This document shows positions 51,159 to 61,961 of a stretch of 64,000 nucleotides of DNA, piece after piece. The translations under genes were made by a program, and so were the position numbers. A model generated the notes under the pieces. It worked only from the letters and a program-made list of their open reading frames with translations. It had not been told where the DNA came from and made no database searches. The stretch covers positions 67,956,025 to 68,020,024 of the forward strand of contig NC_092859.1 of the NCBI RefSeq assembly GCF_032062135.1. Reading direction: 5' to 3'. How positions within the stretch are numbered: position 1 is the first letter of the stretch; each line of letters begins with the position of its first letter. Source of the stretch: Pyxicephalus adspersus. Taxonomy: Eukaryota > Chordata > Amphibia > Anura > Pyxicephalidae.

Positions 51159-52437
51159 CTCCATAGGTTCAGGAGGGTAGTAGTCGATTGAGTCAAAGTA
51201 AGGAGATTGCCGTCTGCGTACAATGAAACTTTATAAGGATGACCCTCCTACTGAGACACCCTGGATCTTGGGGTTGGCTCTGATCTTTGTGGCTAAAGGC
51301 TTAATGCACAAAGCAAAGAACAGGGGTGAACACAGGGCAACCCTGTTGCAAACAATTTTTATAGGGAACGTTGATGGAGACTGTAGGGGACCTGTATAAG
51401 TATTTGTCTGCCTGAACGAAGGGTCCTGAGATGCCCATTCTGTTAAGGGTAGAAAACATGAAAGTCCAACTTCAGAAAGGCGGTCAAAAGCCTTCTATAT
51501 TATTGTGGAGAAATCAAGCCATACTAAAGAATAAACTGGTTTGTAATGAAGAGAAGTTGGCTGGTTGCTGAAATCGATATGTGGTTGCTGAAAGAGGATA
51601 AAGGTAAGTTAAAGGTAGGTAAAGGGTAAAATAAAGAGAGAGTTTATTCATGCTGATATTATAGTAGTGTCACAGATACCTGCAGGTCCAGGGGATCTGT
51701 GCCTCTTCAGTGCCACCCACCTTACACTCCCCTGCTGCCAGCTCCCCCTCTGCTAAGGCATCACCTCCTCAGCTCACTTCCTGGTCTAGGTTATGTGACT
51801 CCCAGTCAGCTGCTTCACTACCTCAGAGGACTAGAGCGTTTGCGCTCCCCCTGCTGGTGTAGATGTGAACACCACCAACCTCTAGTCTCCAGGACCCCCT
51901 CTGGTGGTAGGATAGGATTTAGCAGGTCACATGACTCCATCCATCACATGACCTGCCCTAAAAGGGCAAAAGGAAGTTGCCTGAACAAGGAGTTCCTTTG
52001 GCTCTGCTTCCAGGTTCCTCTTGTTTGTTTCTCTAATTCCTGACTTTTCGTGAATTGACCTCGGCTTGACCTTGACTACTCCTGATCGCTGCCTGCCCTG
52101 ACCTCTGGCTTCCCTGACTACTCTCTGCTCTTCGTTCTGGTACCACGTCTTGTTTCTGCCATCAGCAGTGACCTGCCTCTGCGTGCACAAGGGCCGCAGC
52201 CTGGCAGTTGCCCGCAGCACAACACCCTTACCTCTAGAGGCTCTGGTGGAGACCGTGCAGCTGCCTAAATTCTGCGCTCTTTGCACGTCTCTACCAACTG
52301 AGCTGGTGACACAGAGGGTCCACCATCCTGCCTTGCAGCTACTGTGACAAGTAGTACCTTCTGTGGGTGGGTTATATGTTAGGATTGCTTAAGGGATCCA
52401 AAAGGTAGCTATTAAGCTTCATCGGTTTATATTTCTT
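51159..52437. repeat. Tandem duplication, copy 1 (1,279 bp)
   Basis: Every base from 51159 to 52437 lines up with 52438-53716 at a constant offset of 1,279, with no gap. Reading both copies I found four substitutions: T52048/A53327, G52199/C53478, T56-type change T52256/A53535, and C52420/A53699. The unit holds a minus-strand LINE RT piece (51159-51530, with a YADG in place of YADD), a spacer, an LTR (51668-52349) and part of a foldback arm. Confidence 0.95.
51668..52349 (+). mobile_element. Solo LTR (682 bp), copy 1
   Basis: Begins TGTCACAGATACCTGCAGGT and ends GCAGCTACTGTGACA, so it has TG...CA ends with a short TGTCACAG/CTGTGACA inverted repeat. Identical 5-bp flanks AGTAG lie at 51663-51667 and 52350-52354. 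No internal retroelement coding region lies beside it, so it is solo. The interior has pyrimidine-rich CCTGACCTCTGGCTTCCCTG repeats. The 114- and 119-codon ORFs inside are not genes. A Gypsy-like source is likely (5-bp duplication and style); an endogenous retrovirus is not excluded. Confidence 0.88.
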
Positions 52438-53716
52438 CTCCATAGGTTCAGGAGGGTAGTAGTCGATTGAGTCAAAGTAAGGAGATTGCCGTCTGCGTAC
52501 AATGAAACTTTATAAGGATGACCCTCCTACTGAGACACCCTGGATCTTGGGGTTGGCTCTGATCTTTGTGGCTAAAGGCTTAATGCACAAAGCAAAGAAC
52601 AGGGGTGAACACAGGGCAACCCTGTTGCAAACAATTTTTATAGGGAACGTTGATGGAGACTGTAGGGGACCTGTATAAGTATTTGTCTGCCTGAACGAAG
52701 GGTCCTGAGATGCCCATTCTGTTAAGGGTAGAAAACATGAAAGTCCAACTTCAGAAAGGCGGTCAAAAGCCTTCTATATTATTGTGGAGAAATCAAGCCA
52801 TACTAAAGAATAAACTGGTTTGTAATGAAGAGAAGTTGGCTGGTTGCTGAAATCGATATGTGGTTGCTGAAAGAGGATAAAGGTAAGTTAAAGGTAGGTA
52901 AAGGGTAAAATAAAGAGAGAGTTTATTCATGCTGATATTATAGTAGTGTCACAGATACCTGCAGGTCCAGGGGATCTGTGCCTCTTCAGTGCCACCCACC
53001 TTACACTCCCCTGCTGCCAGCTCCCCCTCTGCTAAGGCATCACCTCCTCAGCTCACTTCCTGGTCTAGGTTATGTGACTCCCAGTCAGCTGCTTCACTAC
53101 CTCAGAGGACTAGAGCGTTTGCGCTCCCCCTGCTGGTGTAGATGTGAACACCACCAACCTCTAGTCTCCAGGACCCCCTCTGGTGGTAGGATAGGATTTA
53201 GCAGGTCACATGACTCCATCCATCACATGACCTGCCCTAAAAGGGCAAAAGGAAGTTGCCTGAACAAGGAGTTCCTTTGGCTCTGCTTCCAGGTTCCTCT
53301 TGTTTGTTTCTCTAATTCCTGACTTTACGTGAATTGACCTCGGCTTGACCTTGACTACTCCTGATCGCTGCCTGCCCTGACCTCTGGCTTCCCTGACTAC
53401 TCTCTGCTCTTCGTTCTGGTACCACGTCTTGTTTCTGCCATCAGCAGTGACCTGCCTCTGCGTGCACAAGGGCCGCACCCTGGCAGTTGCCCGCAGCACA
53501 ACACCCTTACCTCTAGAGGCTCTGGTGGAGACCGAGCAGCTGCCTAAATTCTGCGCTCTTTGCACGTCTCTACCAACTGAGCTGGTGACACAGAGGGTCC
53601 ACCATCCTGCCTTGCAGCTACTGTGACAAGTAGTACCTTCTGTGGGTGGGTTATATGTTAGGATTGCTTAAGGGATCCAAAAGGTAGCTATTAAGCTTAA
53701 TCGGTTTATATTTCTT
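52438..53716. repeat. Tandem duplication, copy 2 (1,279 bp)
   Basis: Near-identical copy of 51159-52437. The junction joins ...TATATTTCTT to CTCCATAGGTTC, with 1-3 bp of shared sequence at the breakpoints. The right edge leaves the unit at ATATTTCTT|ATAAAG. Confidence 0.95.
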
Positions 53717-54240
53717 ATAAAGAATTTATGTAGTAGGATAAAAATGATATTGGTAAAAATAGCAATTATTATAGATTACTTACAGTTTGGCTGGTAATGG
53801 AGAGGATCGCCAGCAGCTTGTCAGTTAAGAAACTGCCACTGCTGGTGATGATTTCCAAGTTACCAAGTAATCCTATTCCTCATTTTTCAGCTAGATCCAT
53901 GTTTCCTGGGATAGGATACCTTTATTTGAAACACACCTTAATCAACATTGTGTATTGAATCCCTGTAGCAACCCTAATATTCTACCTACCATAAGTGGGT
54001 ATTATTAAAAGCTCTTTCACTTTACTCACACTACTTTTTACTTTTTGATAAAATTCTCTTACAGTAATCTATAATAATTGCTACTCATATTTTTACCAAT
54101 TTCATTTTCATCCTCCTACAGCCATTTCTTTATTAAAAATATCAAATGGCCAATAGCTACCCTTGGATCCCTTAAGCAATCCTAACATATAACCCACCCA
54201 AAGTAGGTACTACTATAATATCAGCATCAATTAACTCTCT
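52917..54240. repeat. Imperfect foldback repeat interrupted by the LTR
   Basis: The left arm is 52917-52946 plus 53634-53785, and the right arm is about 54061-54240 in reverse. The right arm contains the sequence across the LTR target without the LTR: its reverse complement reads ATATTATAGTAGTACCTAC, against ATATTATAGTAG|LTR|AGTAGTACCTTC in the left arm. Shared words include GGGTTATATGTTAGGATTGC, TTGGTAAAAATA and CAATTATTATAGATTAC. The loop (53786-54060) is unrelated. 54290-54330 (CCTGAGGAAGCCCCC) resembles 57100-57120 reversed, a further repeat family. Confidence 0.8.
52947..53628 (+). mobile_element. Solo LTR, copy 2 (within duplicated block)
   Basis: Same 682-bp LTR as at 51668-52349, offset 1,279, with three of the four observed substitutions. 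Its AGTAG flanks (52942-52946, 53629-53633) were copied with it, so this is duplication of the locus and not a second insertion. Confidence 0.88.
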
Positions 54241-54339
54241 TTTCTTTGTTTTACTAAATTTTATTGTAGTACCATGATCTCTCAATATCCCCTGAGGAAG
54301 CCCCCAGTGGGCTTAAACTCATTTGAAGCTGCACTGACT

Positions 54340-55250
54340 GAGTCATGAGGAATCAAAAAGAAATATCAATTGACCAGCAAGAAAAGGTTGTTGAGATGTA
54401 CAAATCAAGAAAAGAACATTTTCATTTTCAAAACGCCTCTCTGAAAAAAAAAAGTGAAATGCTAGGAGTTCCATTGTTACCAAGCTGAGGTCATGTAGAC
54501 CAACCAATATTGTAGCCACAACTGCCAGGAGAACTTGGGAGATGCAAATAAAAAAAACATAAATCACTAAATAAAGGCTTCCCTGCAAACAAGTGGTGTT
54601 TTTGTTTAGGGATTTACAATAAGGAGATACATAAAAGGGCTGCATGGTCAACTTGCAAAAGTTTAACAATATACCAACACCACAAAACATATACAACAAT
54701 ATGCCACACATCATCTAGACAAGCCTCAAAACTTTGGAGTGACCAAAATTGAACTTTCTATTGAAACAATTAACTTTTTTTTATCCTTTTTAAATATGTT
54801 TTTTTTGGAAAGGATGCCAGAAGGCCCTTTACTATTGTGAAGCATGGATGTGGATCTCTGATGTTTTGGGGCTATGTGAGCTACAGCAGCACAGGGCTTT
54901 TGGAGACAATTGATGACAACATGAATGCAATATGTTACCAGAAAATATTGGACGGTAAGTTACATTTATTGGAGCCTGCACATGGGGTTCACCTAGATCT
55001 TCTAAGATAGCAATGACCAACAACACAAGGGCAAGTCATCCTTTCAGTGGCTACAGCAGAGAAAATTGCCATCCTAGTCTCCTAATCATTCAGTCACTTT
55101 GGGGGGGACCACACATTTTCAGTTCATGCAAGACAAGGGTCCTGGAGGCTTGTTACCAAGAAGAATGTACAGTTATAAAAAAAATCAAGAGCTTCACTCA
55201 CAATTATCACAAAGCCTGAATTCCATCACTGATGCAAAAGGGGTTGAAAA
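54340..55250 (+). pseudogene. Tc1-type transposase relic
   Basis: The N-terminal part reads DQQEKVVEMYKSRKE, resembling the first helix-turn-helix of Tc1 transposases (54380-54430). After a decayed middle, a clear TIVKHGCGSLMFWGY, GLLETIDDNMNA and YQKILDG (about 54825-54955) is the catalytic-domain block that precedes the second aspartate of the DDE motif. Downstream only short matches remain (55010-55250). Several stops and shifts occur. I did not find paired terminal repeats. Confidence 0.75.
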
Positions 55251-56674
55251 GTCCTGAAAATTAAATATGTAAATTATTTTACAAAATGTAAAAAATAGTG
55301 AGCGAAGGTGGAAATATATTAATGCTAGACATGTTGTTGGGTTAGCACAATTTATTTAATATCACTTATGTCTCACCAACAATAATGCTTCCCCAGTATA
55401 TACTGATATATGTATACCATATATCAGGTCATCCTAAAGGAATGCAGCATATCCTTTAACTGGCATCCTTATAAGGTAAAAAGCTGGTTAAGGGATGATC
55501 ATTGGTCAGTACTGGTCAAACACTGGCCATTGTCTCAGTTTCCTGGATAGTTAAAAACACAGTACCATGCTTAATAACTAGTCTTGACCAGAAGTAACTG
55601 TATACAACATGTTTTTTGATCATCTGCCAAGCCATTAATTTGGAGGACTCCTTGGATAATGAATGCAACTCACTTCTGTAGCTAAGTATTTTTGTTATAT
55701 CTAAGTCTTTGTAACTGCATTGTTTTATCTATCTGTCTTTATTATTAAATAGTATAATCTTTCAAGTCTTTGTGTTATCTCTCTTTGTACACTACAAATT
55801 GAACCCATCAATATTTTCATAAACTGTCACAAATTATATCCGTGACATAACACATGTCTCAACCGTGAACAGGAGGAAAGGGGCTTATTTGGAAGCAGTT
55901 ATCGTGCCAAGATAGTATGCATGTACTAGGTTTTTGGTGGGTTCAGGTTTTATTTTATTCAAGCCAGAAAAAAACTGACATAGCAAGGCTGTTATTAGTG
56001 ACAGTGGAAGTGGGTGTTTGTGGGTGCTTATTTTTAGTTTTAAGACTTGGGGACAAGCAGCCTATAGCCATAGAAATATGTTTAATTTTTGTCACTGGCT
56101 GATTTGCCCTTCTTGTCTCTGGAGAAAGACTCACAGGAAAACTAATACCTGGGTAATAAAAAAAAGTTCAATTTTCCCAAATGCCCCAAATTCTGATTGG
56201 GTCCTTTTAGCAAGTTTGCATTGCAGTCCCTGCCCATGTGTGTTTGACTTGGACAAGTACTAGGTAAATCTCTATTTAAAAAAAACAAAACATTAAAATA
56301 TCATGATTTGGATTGAAATATGTTATTGTACAACCGTTCAGACCATGAGATGGAGGAAGGGTTTGTCCTTTACCTTGTATATGTAGAAAGTCCTGTTCTC
56401 CCCATATAGCCTTAGCTTTCCAGGGTCTCTCTTTGTTCCCAAATTAATGAGGAGATAAAAGAGGTGTGAAACCAGTGAAGGAGGAACAGCAGGATTATTT
56501 GGGGGGGGGGAAGGTAAAGGACAAGGAATAGGGTCATTAGAAGAAAAAGATAACATATGAAAACCTTGCCTCCATGTGATATCACATCTACCTCTTTTTG
56601 TGCTTTTTAGGCCTGATATTTTTTTCTGTACTTTTTTCAGCTGCCTGCACCTACGTCCGCATTCTCGAAAGGAT
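55251..56674. other. No gene recognised
   Basis: AT-rich DNA. ORFs at 55917-56263 (plus) and 56338-56823 (minus, 161 codons, crossing the inverted-repeat arm below) have no recognised domain; the second includes a G-run translated as prolines and I judge it a chance frame. Confidence 0.35.
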
Positions 56675-58120
56675 GGGAAGCAAATGTGAGTACATTTTTC
56701 CCATGCAGCTGAGTCTCCAGTGCCCTGACTAAAATAAATATTAAAAATAACCCTGGCTTCTGAATTCCTGGAAGGAAAAAGATTTCTCTCTTGTGTGCTG
56801 TTTGACCACAATATCAATTCCAAATAATAAAGGAAAGGAACAATAACTAAGAAATCAAAACATAAAAATTGTATTTTTTGGCAAGTATATTTATATAAAG
56901 ATTCTACAAAAGTAAAGAAAGCTACCGAGCCACCTTTTTATACAGATTGGTGTTAACCAATACATTTAGCAAATCATAAGACAGGTCAAATCATAGGGAG
57001 TTGGCTAGCTGGCTAGACAAGGTTTCACTGATACACTGGAAAACCCAAACTGTGAACAAGGGTAGGCAAGAGGTCTCAGCACTGATGCGTTTTGCCCCCT
57101 GGGCTTCTTCAGGAGATTGTGGGAACCAACAAGCAAGTAGCTATGACATTAAAAATCATACCTTATAGTTGTTTGCATGGAGAAGGCAACTTATCAAAAC
57201 AGTTTTTATCCACATAATAATCACATAGTTTATTAGAGTTCATGAGTGATGTTAATTATCAGTATATAGAAGGAAGGTGACATTGTAAGGGTTGCCTTAA
57301 CATTGTGTAAGGATCATTTAATAGAATATCTTCCCCTATTTTAATCACAATATATTTTTATATATTTACCTATACAACAACATCACCTTCGTTCTAAATA
57401 CAGGTAGTGCCTGAGTTAATGACATCCGATATATTGACGACTCCCAGATACAAACAGGGGTTTTTTGCAAAACACAGCTGAGGTTGTAGGTGATCTTAAG
57501 AGCTGAGCTGATCTGTAACATCTTGTAACTCTTTATTAACCAAGACAAACTCTGCAGCTGTTTCTTTATGCATATCAAAGCACAGCTTGCTTCAGAAGTG
57601 AAGAATGTCTAGGCTCCATAAAGTTTTTTTTTTGCTTTATTTGTGATTAACCCACAGTGATGACTTTATACAGTAACCCACCCCATACTACCTAATAATA
57701 TGTTGAGACAAACATCTGTGTTAATTGCATTTATTAAAATAATGTACATGTTCCGACTTACATACAAATTCAACCTAAAGACAAACCTACAGTCCCTATC
57801 TCGTACAACCTGTACTGATCACTAACATTACTTGTAAACCATATATATGCCTATTATTTATGCCTTCCAAACTTCATTGAATTATGTGATAAATAGTTTG
57901 ATAAAAACAATGTTAAAACGTTGCCTTTGCAAACAACTAATATTAGTATGTTTTTTTGTCATAGCTACTTGCTTGTTGGTTCTCATACAAGAGAGAAACC
58001 CTTTTCCTTCCAGGAATATGGGAGCCAGGGTTTTTTTTTTAATATTTATTTTTAAATTATAGTTAGGGCACTGGAGACACAGCTGCATGGGAAAGATCTA
58101 CTAATATTTGCTTCCCATTC
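56675..58120. repeat. Two repeat copies in opposite orientation
   Basis: 56675-56800 and 57981-58120 are inverted copies. Shared words include GGGAAGCAAAT, CCCATGCAGCTG, TCTCCAGTGCCCT and TTTCTCTCTTGT. A second shared word, TTGGCAAGTATATTTATATA, lies at 56878-56897 in plus and at 58172-58194 reversed, in a different order, so the copies are rearranged and not a simple hairpin. Between them, 57080-57125 (ACTGATGCGTTTTGCCCCCT, then GGGCTTCTTCAGG) resembles a common frog repeat motif. Confidence 0.6.
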
Positions 58121-58972
58121 CTTTGAGAAAAAGGTGGGTCAGTACCTTGTATGCTTTTGAAAAATCTTTATATAAATATACTTGCCAAAAAACACTCGTT
58201 TTTCTTATTCCTTCTTTTATGTTCTATATTTCTAACTGGGGTTGGTTCAGGAATACTATTTCTCAAATAGTCACACACCCACTCAGAAAAACTAAACTAT
58301 CAAAATAAACAAAATATTGGGGGTAGGAGTCTCTGGGCCACCCATAATAATCTTTTCTGCTTGATGTGGTTTATTCTGAGCCTCTGAAATTCCCTATGAG
58401 ATTTTACTCTTCGCCACTGGAGACTGCAGATCTTGTGTACCTTTACTGGTAATTTGTCCAATTGAGATGCTGTTCCACTCAATCTCTGTGGTGTATTTTG
58501 CTGTAGTGTGGTGTCATTTGTTTACTCATGCATACAATGCACAAATGACTGGTATTTTTACCACATCAATAGAGGAGGGGAGGGGGAGAAGAAGAAAGAG
58601 GTCACTTCAGCAATGTTCACCTTCCACCACCTTTTCTTGTCCTTTTAGGTTTGCCTGTATTTTTTTTTTTCCGATGTCCCTTTATGGGAGGGAAAGGGTG
58701 GCTATCTGTGCTATGTTTTTTTACGCAGCTGCCAGGCATTTTGCCCTAGCCATGGAATTTTGCAGTACCTCAGAGGTAAAGAAATGCTAATACAGTAAAT
58801 TTTTTTTCGAGTTAGAACCTCCTTATTTCTTCCTCCTATATTGCAGATTTACCAAGGTTCTTAATTACTGATTGGCCACTGAACAACATTTTAGCCTATT
58901 GTCTCTTAGAAATTACACTCATTTTTTTTGCAAGATAAAATTTTTTTTTAGATTGTTGCTGTTTAAGTGCTC
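58121..58972. other. No gene recognised
   Basis: AT-rich DNA with T runs (58658-58670, 58798-58808). The ORF at 58467-58790 (plus, 107 codons) has a low-complexity EGRGRRRKRS part and no known domain. Confidence 0.35.
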
Positions 58973-59190
58973 TCACAATCAAGCCAAATCGGAAGCTTGC
59001 TTAAGTGCACGTATTAGCGATTCTCAATCGGAGACCTCAAACCTATTTATCAACCAAATTTCAGCCATCGATAATACGCTGGTGTATTCTCCCGGCAGTT
59101 ATCAACTTCGAGCCATGCATCTCCGGCAGCTTGACACTGGCAAGCTTGCATTAAAAGTCACTCTTTCACGGAAAAATCAAATTTTAAAAT
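58973..59190. other. CpG-richer segment ending at the assembly gap
   Basis: About 190 bp with many CG dinucleotides (for example AAATCGGAAG, CACGTATTAGCGATT, CATCGATAATACGC, TCCCGGCAG, CTTCGAGCC, CTCCGGCAG). This contrasts with the CpG-poor flanks. One plus frame is open across it but has no recognised domain. Origin unknown. Confidence 0.4.
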
Positions 59191-59457
59191 NNNNNNNNNN
59201 NNNNNNNNNNNNNNNNNNNNNNNNNNNNNNNNNNNNNNNNNNNNNNNNNNNNNNNNNNNNNNNNNNNNNNNNNNNNNNNNNNNNNNNNNNNNNNNNNNNN
59301 NNNNNNNNNNNNNNNNNNNNNNNNNNNNNNNNNNNNNNNNNNNNNNNNNNNNNNNNNNNNNNNNNNNNNNNNNNNNNNNNNNNNNNNNNNNNNNNNNNNN
59401 NNNNNNNNNNNNNNNNNNNNNNNNNNNNNNNNNNNNNNNNNNNNNNNNNNNNNNNNN
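59191..59457. other. Assembly gap (267 N)
   Basis: Run of unknown bases. It is followed by a T run and then a repeat-like stretch to about 59910. Confidence 0.99.
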
Positions 59458-60939
59458 TTTTTTTTTTGTGGTATACCACCCTTGTGGGATCACTTTTTCT
59501 GGGGTAAAAGGTAATCTCAGACTGCAGGAAAGGTGTATGAATCACACTGGAGACAGTAGATAAGGTTGAAACTGACCCGCAGTCAGTTTTAATAAAAGGT
59601 TGCATAAGATAAAACAAAACAAAAATAAATCCTAGCCAGACAAGCCCCAACTTAACAGCAGACAGATTCCTCTCTACCAGTTGGTGGCTACCCCAGCCAA
59701 CTCAACACAAACTTTCAGCAACCTTTACCCACATGTAGTACAACAATGGCTCTCACAGGCAGCTTTCATGTGCCCCAGGTCAGAGAGAGCTTTCTTCCTC
59801 TCCTTCCCTTTTTACCTGCTGCTCACCGCTGTGCAGTAATTATTGGTCAGACAAAACCAAACTCTGGCCCGGATTAGAACACCTCTGAGTGACATTCAAA
59901 ACCCAGGTCTGAATTATATATATATATCTCTATATATATATATTATATTAAAATAATAATATATTTTATAAAAAACAATATTAAAAAACACACACAATTA
60001 ATAAATTACTTTAACATTTAAGCTTAACTTTGTTCAAATTTCTTTTTTTATTAGATAGCTGTTCATTGGTTTACAAATGTAAAGGATCATATAAATAAAT
60101 GATTATGGAACTTTATGGTCTGCGCACACCCCAATTACAGGCAAATTCGTGGCAGCTGTGCGCATAAAGATGAGCATATATAAGGGTGTTGTTTGACTAT
60201 CCTAATCTATATTCCTACACTTCATACTTTGCTTACTATTTAGCTCAATAGCTGCTTTTGTTTTTAAATCCTTGAATGTTTCAATGTCCGTTTTGCAATT
60301 AGGGAGTCAATAATAATACTATGGTATTGTGTTTAGCCATGTTGTTTCATTGCAATAATATGTCTTTATTACCACCTTTAAATGTTTGTTTTCAACCCTT
60401 GATAGGTTCAAATTGCATATTGGTTTCGTAAGTATTTTTTTAAACTAATTTGGCTTTATATGGAAGTGTGGGTTTACATGTGTTTGTGTTTTTTCTTTTG
60501 TCATGTCAATTTAGTGGTGTCTGTGTGGTCTCTAAATTTTAATGTGGTCTTTTCGAAGATGCGTTATGTGCGTGTGAACTGTGTGGCCACTTTTGCAGAG
60601 AAGGATGCTCATTTGGGTAAGTTTTTCTTTTTAGGAGTAAATTGTTTGTTTGCCTTCATGTGCACTCATGTATGTACATACATGCATATATGTATGTATG
60701 CATTTATATGTGTGTACATATACATATAAAAGAGAAATTATAGGAAGAAATAAGCAAAGAAGGCTGTTTTTGGCATATTGCTTAACATGCTTCGAATTGA
60801 AAAGAATGCCTATTTCTTCCTATGGTTTCTGATGTCATGGGCTTGGCTTCAAGCAACATTCATGGATGATATTGCTTCTGGTTAAAGGAGAAAACCATCT
60901 CTATCTGCTCCACTAACAGTAAGCTGAGGTGAGTAAGTA
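59458..60939. other. Repeat-like stretch then AT-rich DNA, no gene recognised
   Basis: 59510-59910 has the look of a dispersed element (CAGTCAGTTTTAATAAAAGG, then a CT-rich part), possibly the reverse of a retroelement end; ends not fixed. An AT microsatellite lies at 59918-59945. TATG/TACA repeats lie at about 60655-60735. The ORF at 60460-60729 is driven by these. Confidence 0.35.
60655..60735. repeat. TATG/TACA microsatellite
   Basis: Imperfect runs of CATG/TATG/TACA four-base units. Confidence 0.85.
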
Positions 60940-61414
60940 AATATATAGTGGCCCAGGGTCTAAAATGGCTTTGCAAGCTCTGCTGTCCCACATGCACAGA
61001 TAACAGGGATACTTGGTGTATCTACGTTGCTGACCAAGAAGGACGCATACCATTTTAAGATCAACACAGATGACCCAATTTGTGCTTGTGATATTGCAAC
61101 AAATCAGTCACTCTCTTTATGTCTGCATATTCTTCACAAAGAGAAACTGAATGGCCAAATTCCGACTCAAATATTTTGCCATTGTGAAGGAAAACACACT
61201 TTAAGCTCCTCTTTGAGCTATCGATGAGTAGTTGCCATTCAGTTGAGTTATAGATTGGAATTCCCAATTTCTTCATTAAACCAGGAATGTTATGGCAATA
61301 CACAAAGCCACTGTCGGTTCCAAAGTACTGCAGAAATGCAATTTCCCTGGATCGACCAGTTTGGCCAGGAAGTGTGCTTGTATACAATAGGGCTAAGATC
61401 AAGCAGCACAGCAC
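60940..61414 (-). pseudogene. Second relic of the unnamed CxxC-WDSR family
   Basis: On the minus strand, 61414-61061 carries REIAFLQYFGTDSGFVYC, IPGLMKKLGIPIYN, EWQLLIDSSKRSLKCVFLHN and GHSVSLCEEYADIKRV, matching block by block the relic at 3695-4945. After a frameshift at about 61085, WVICVDLKMVCVLLGQQRRY and YPCYLCMWDSR follow (about 61080-60990), including the CxxC pair. The match ends near 60940, so this copy holds only the middle of the protein. It fills a block missing from the first copy (WVICVDLK). It is a pseudogene; the function is unknown. Confidence 0.75.
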
Positions 61415-61739
61415 AATGAAAACAAACCTATAACACTACTACAAATTGACACAGGAGTTGTGTAGAATAGTGGCAGCAAATGAGCCTATTTGGAAAATGT
61501 CAGACTATGAAAAAAACCATAAACTATAACTATAAAAACCATGCCAAATGTACTTTAGTTTTCCTTTTTTAAGTTAAAAGTTAGTACCAAGGTTTATATT
61601 TTACTTTGTTTATATTTGAATATTTATTGTTGAGTATTTATGGAATCTTGGATTAACAATAGTTCTTGAAATGCAAGGTTGAGTTTTAAATTGTTTCTGT
61701 GTACTCCTTTGTGAAATTTTTATAAACTTTTAAGGCAAT

Positions 61740-61961
61740 GGGCCTGATTTAATAAAGCTCCGAGAGTGGAGAAAATACATTTTTATCTGTGAACATGGGT
61801 GATCCAGCTAACCTGGAATTGATTTCTTAAAGTCTTTTGCTATTTGTTAGCATTTTTTTTCAATCCTGGATCAGATCCATTCCAGGTTTGTTGGATCACC
61901 CAGCTTCACTGATGAAAGGGTATCTTCTGTAGTTTTGGATAAGCTTTAATAAATCAGGCCC
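61740..61961. mobile_element. Palindromic MITE, family A, copy 2
   Basis: Starts GGGCCTGATTTAATAAAGCT and ends AAGCTTTAATAAATCAGGCCC, nearly perfect inverted repeats. Inner parts (GGTGATCCAGCTAACCTGGA and CAGGTTTGTTGGATCACCC) also pair, giving a hairpin over the whole 222 bp. No ORF. Confidence 0.88.

Noticed and set aside
51699..52347. 114-, 119- and 65-codon ORFs in the LTR, repeated in copy 2
   Set aside because: They appear twice only because the block is duplicated. They lie within an LTR and have no domain.
56338..56823. 161-codon minus ORF
   Set aside because: Crosses an inverted-repeat arm and a G-run; the proline stretch reflects the run, not a domain.
58872..59650. Long ORFs spanning the second gap
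   Set aside because: They also run through unknown bases; only the short CpG-rich part is real sequence.
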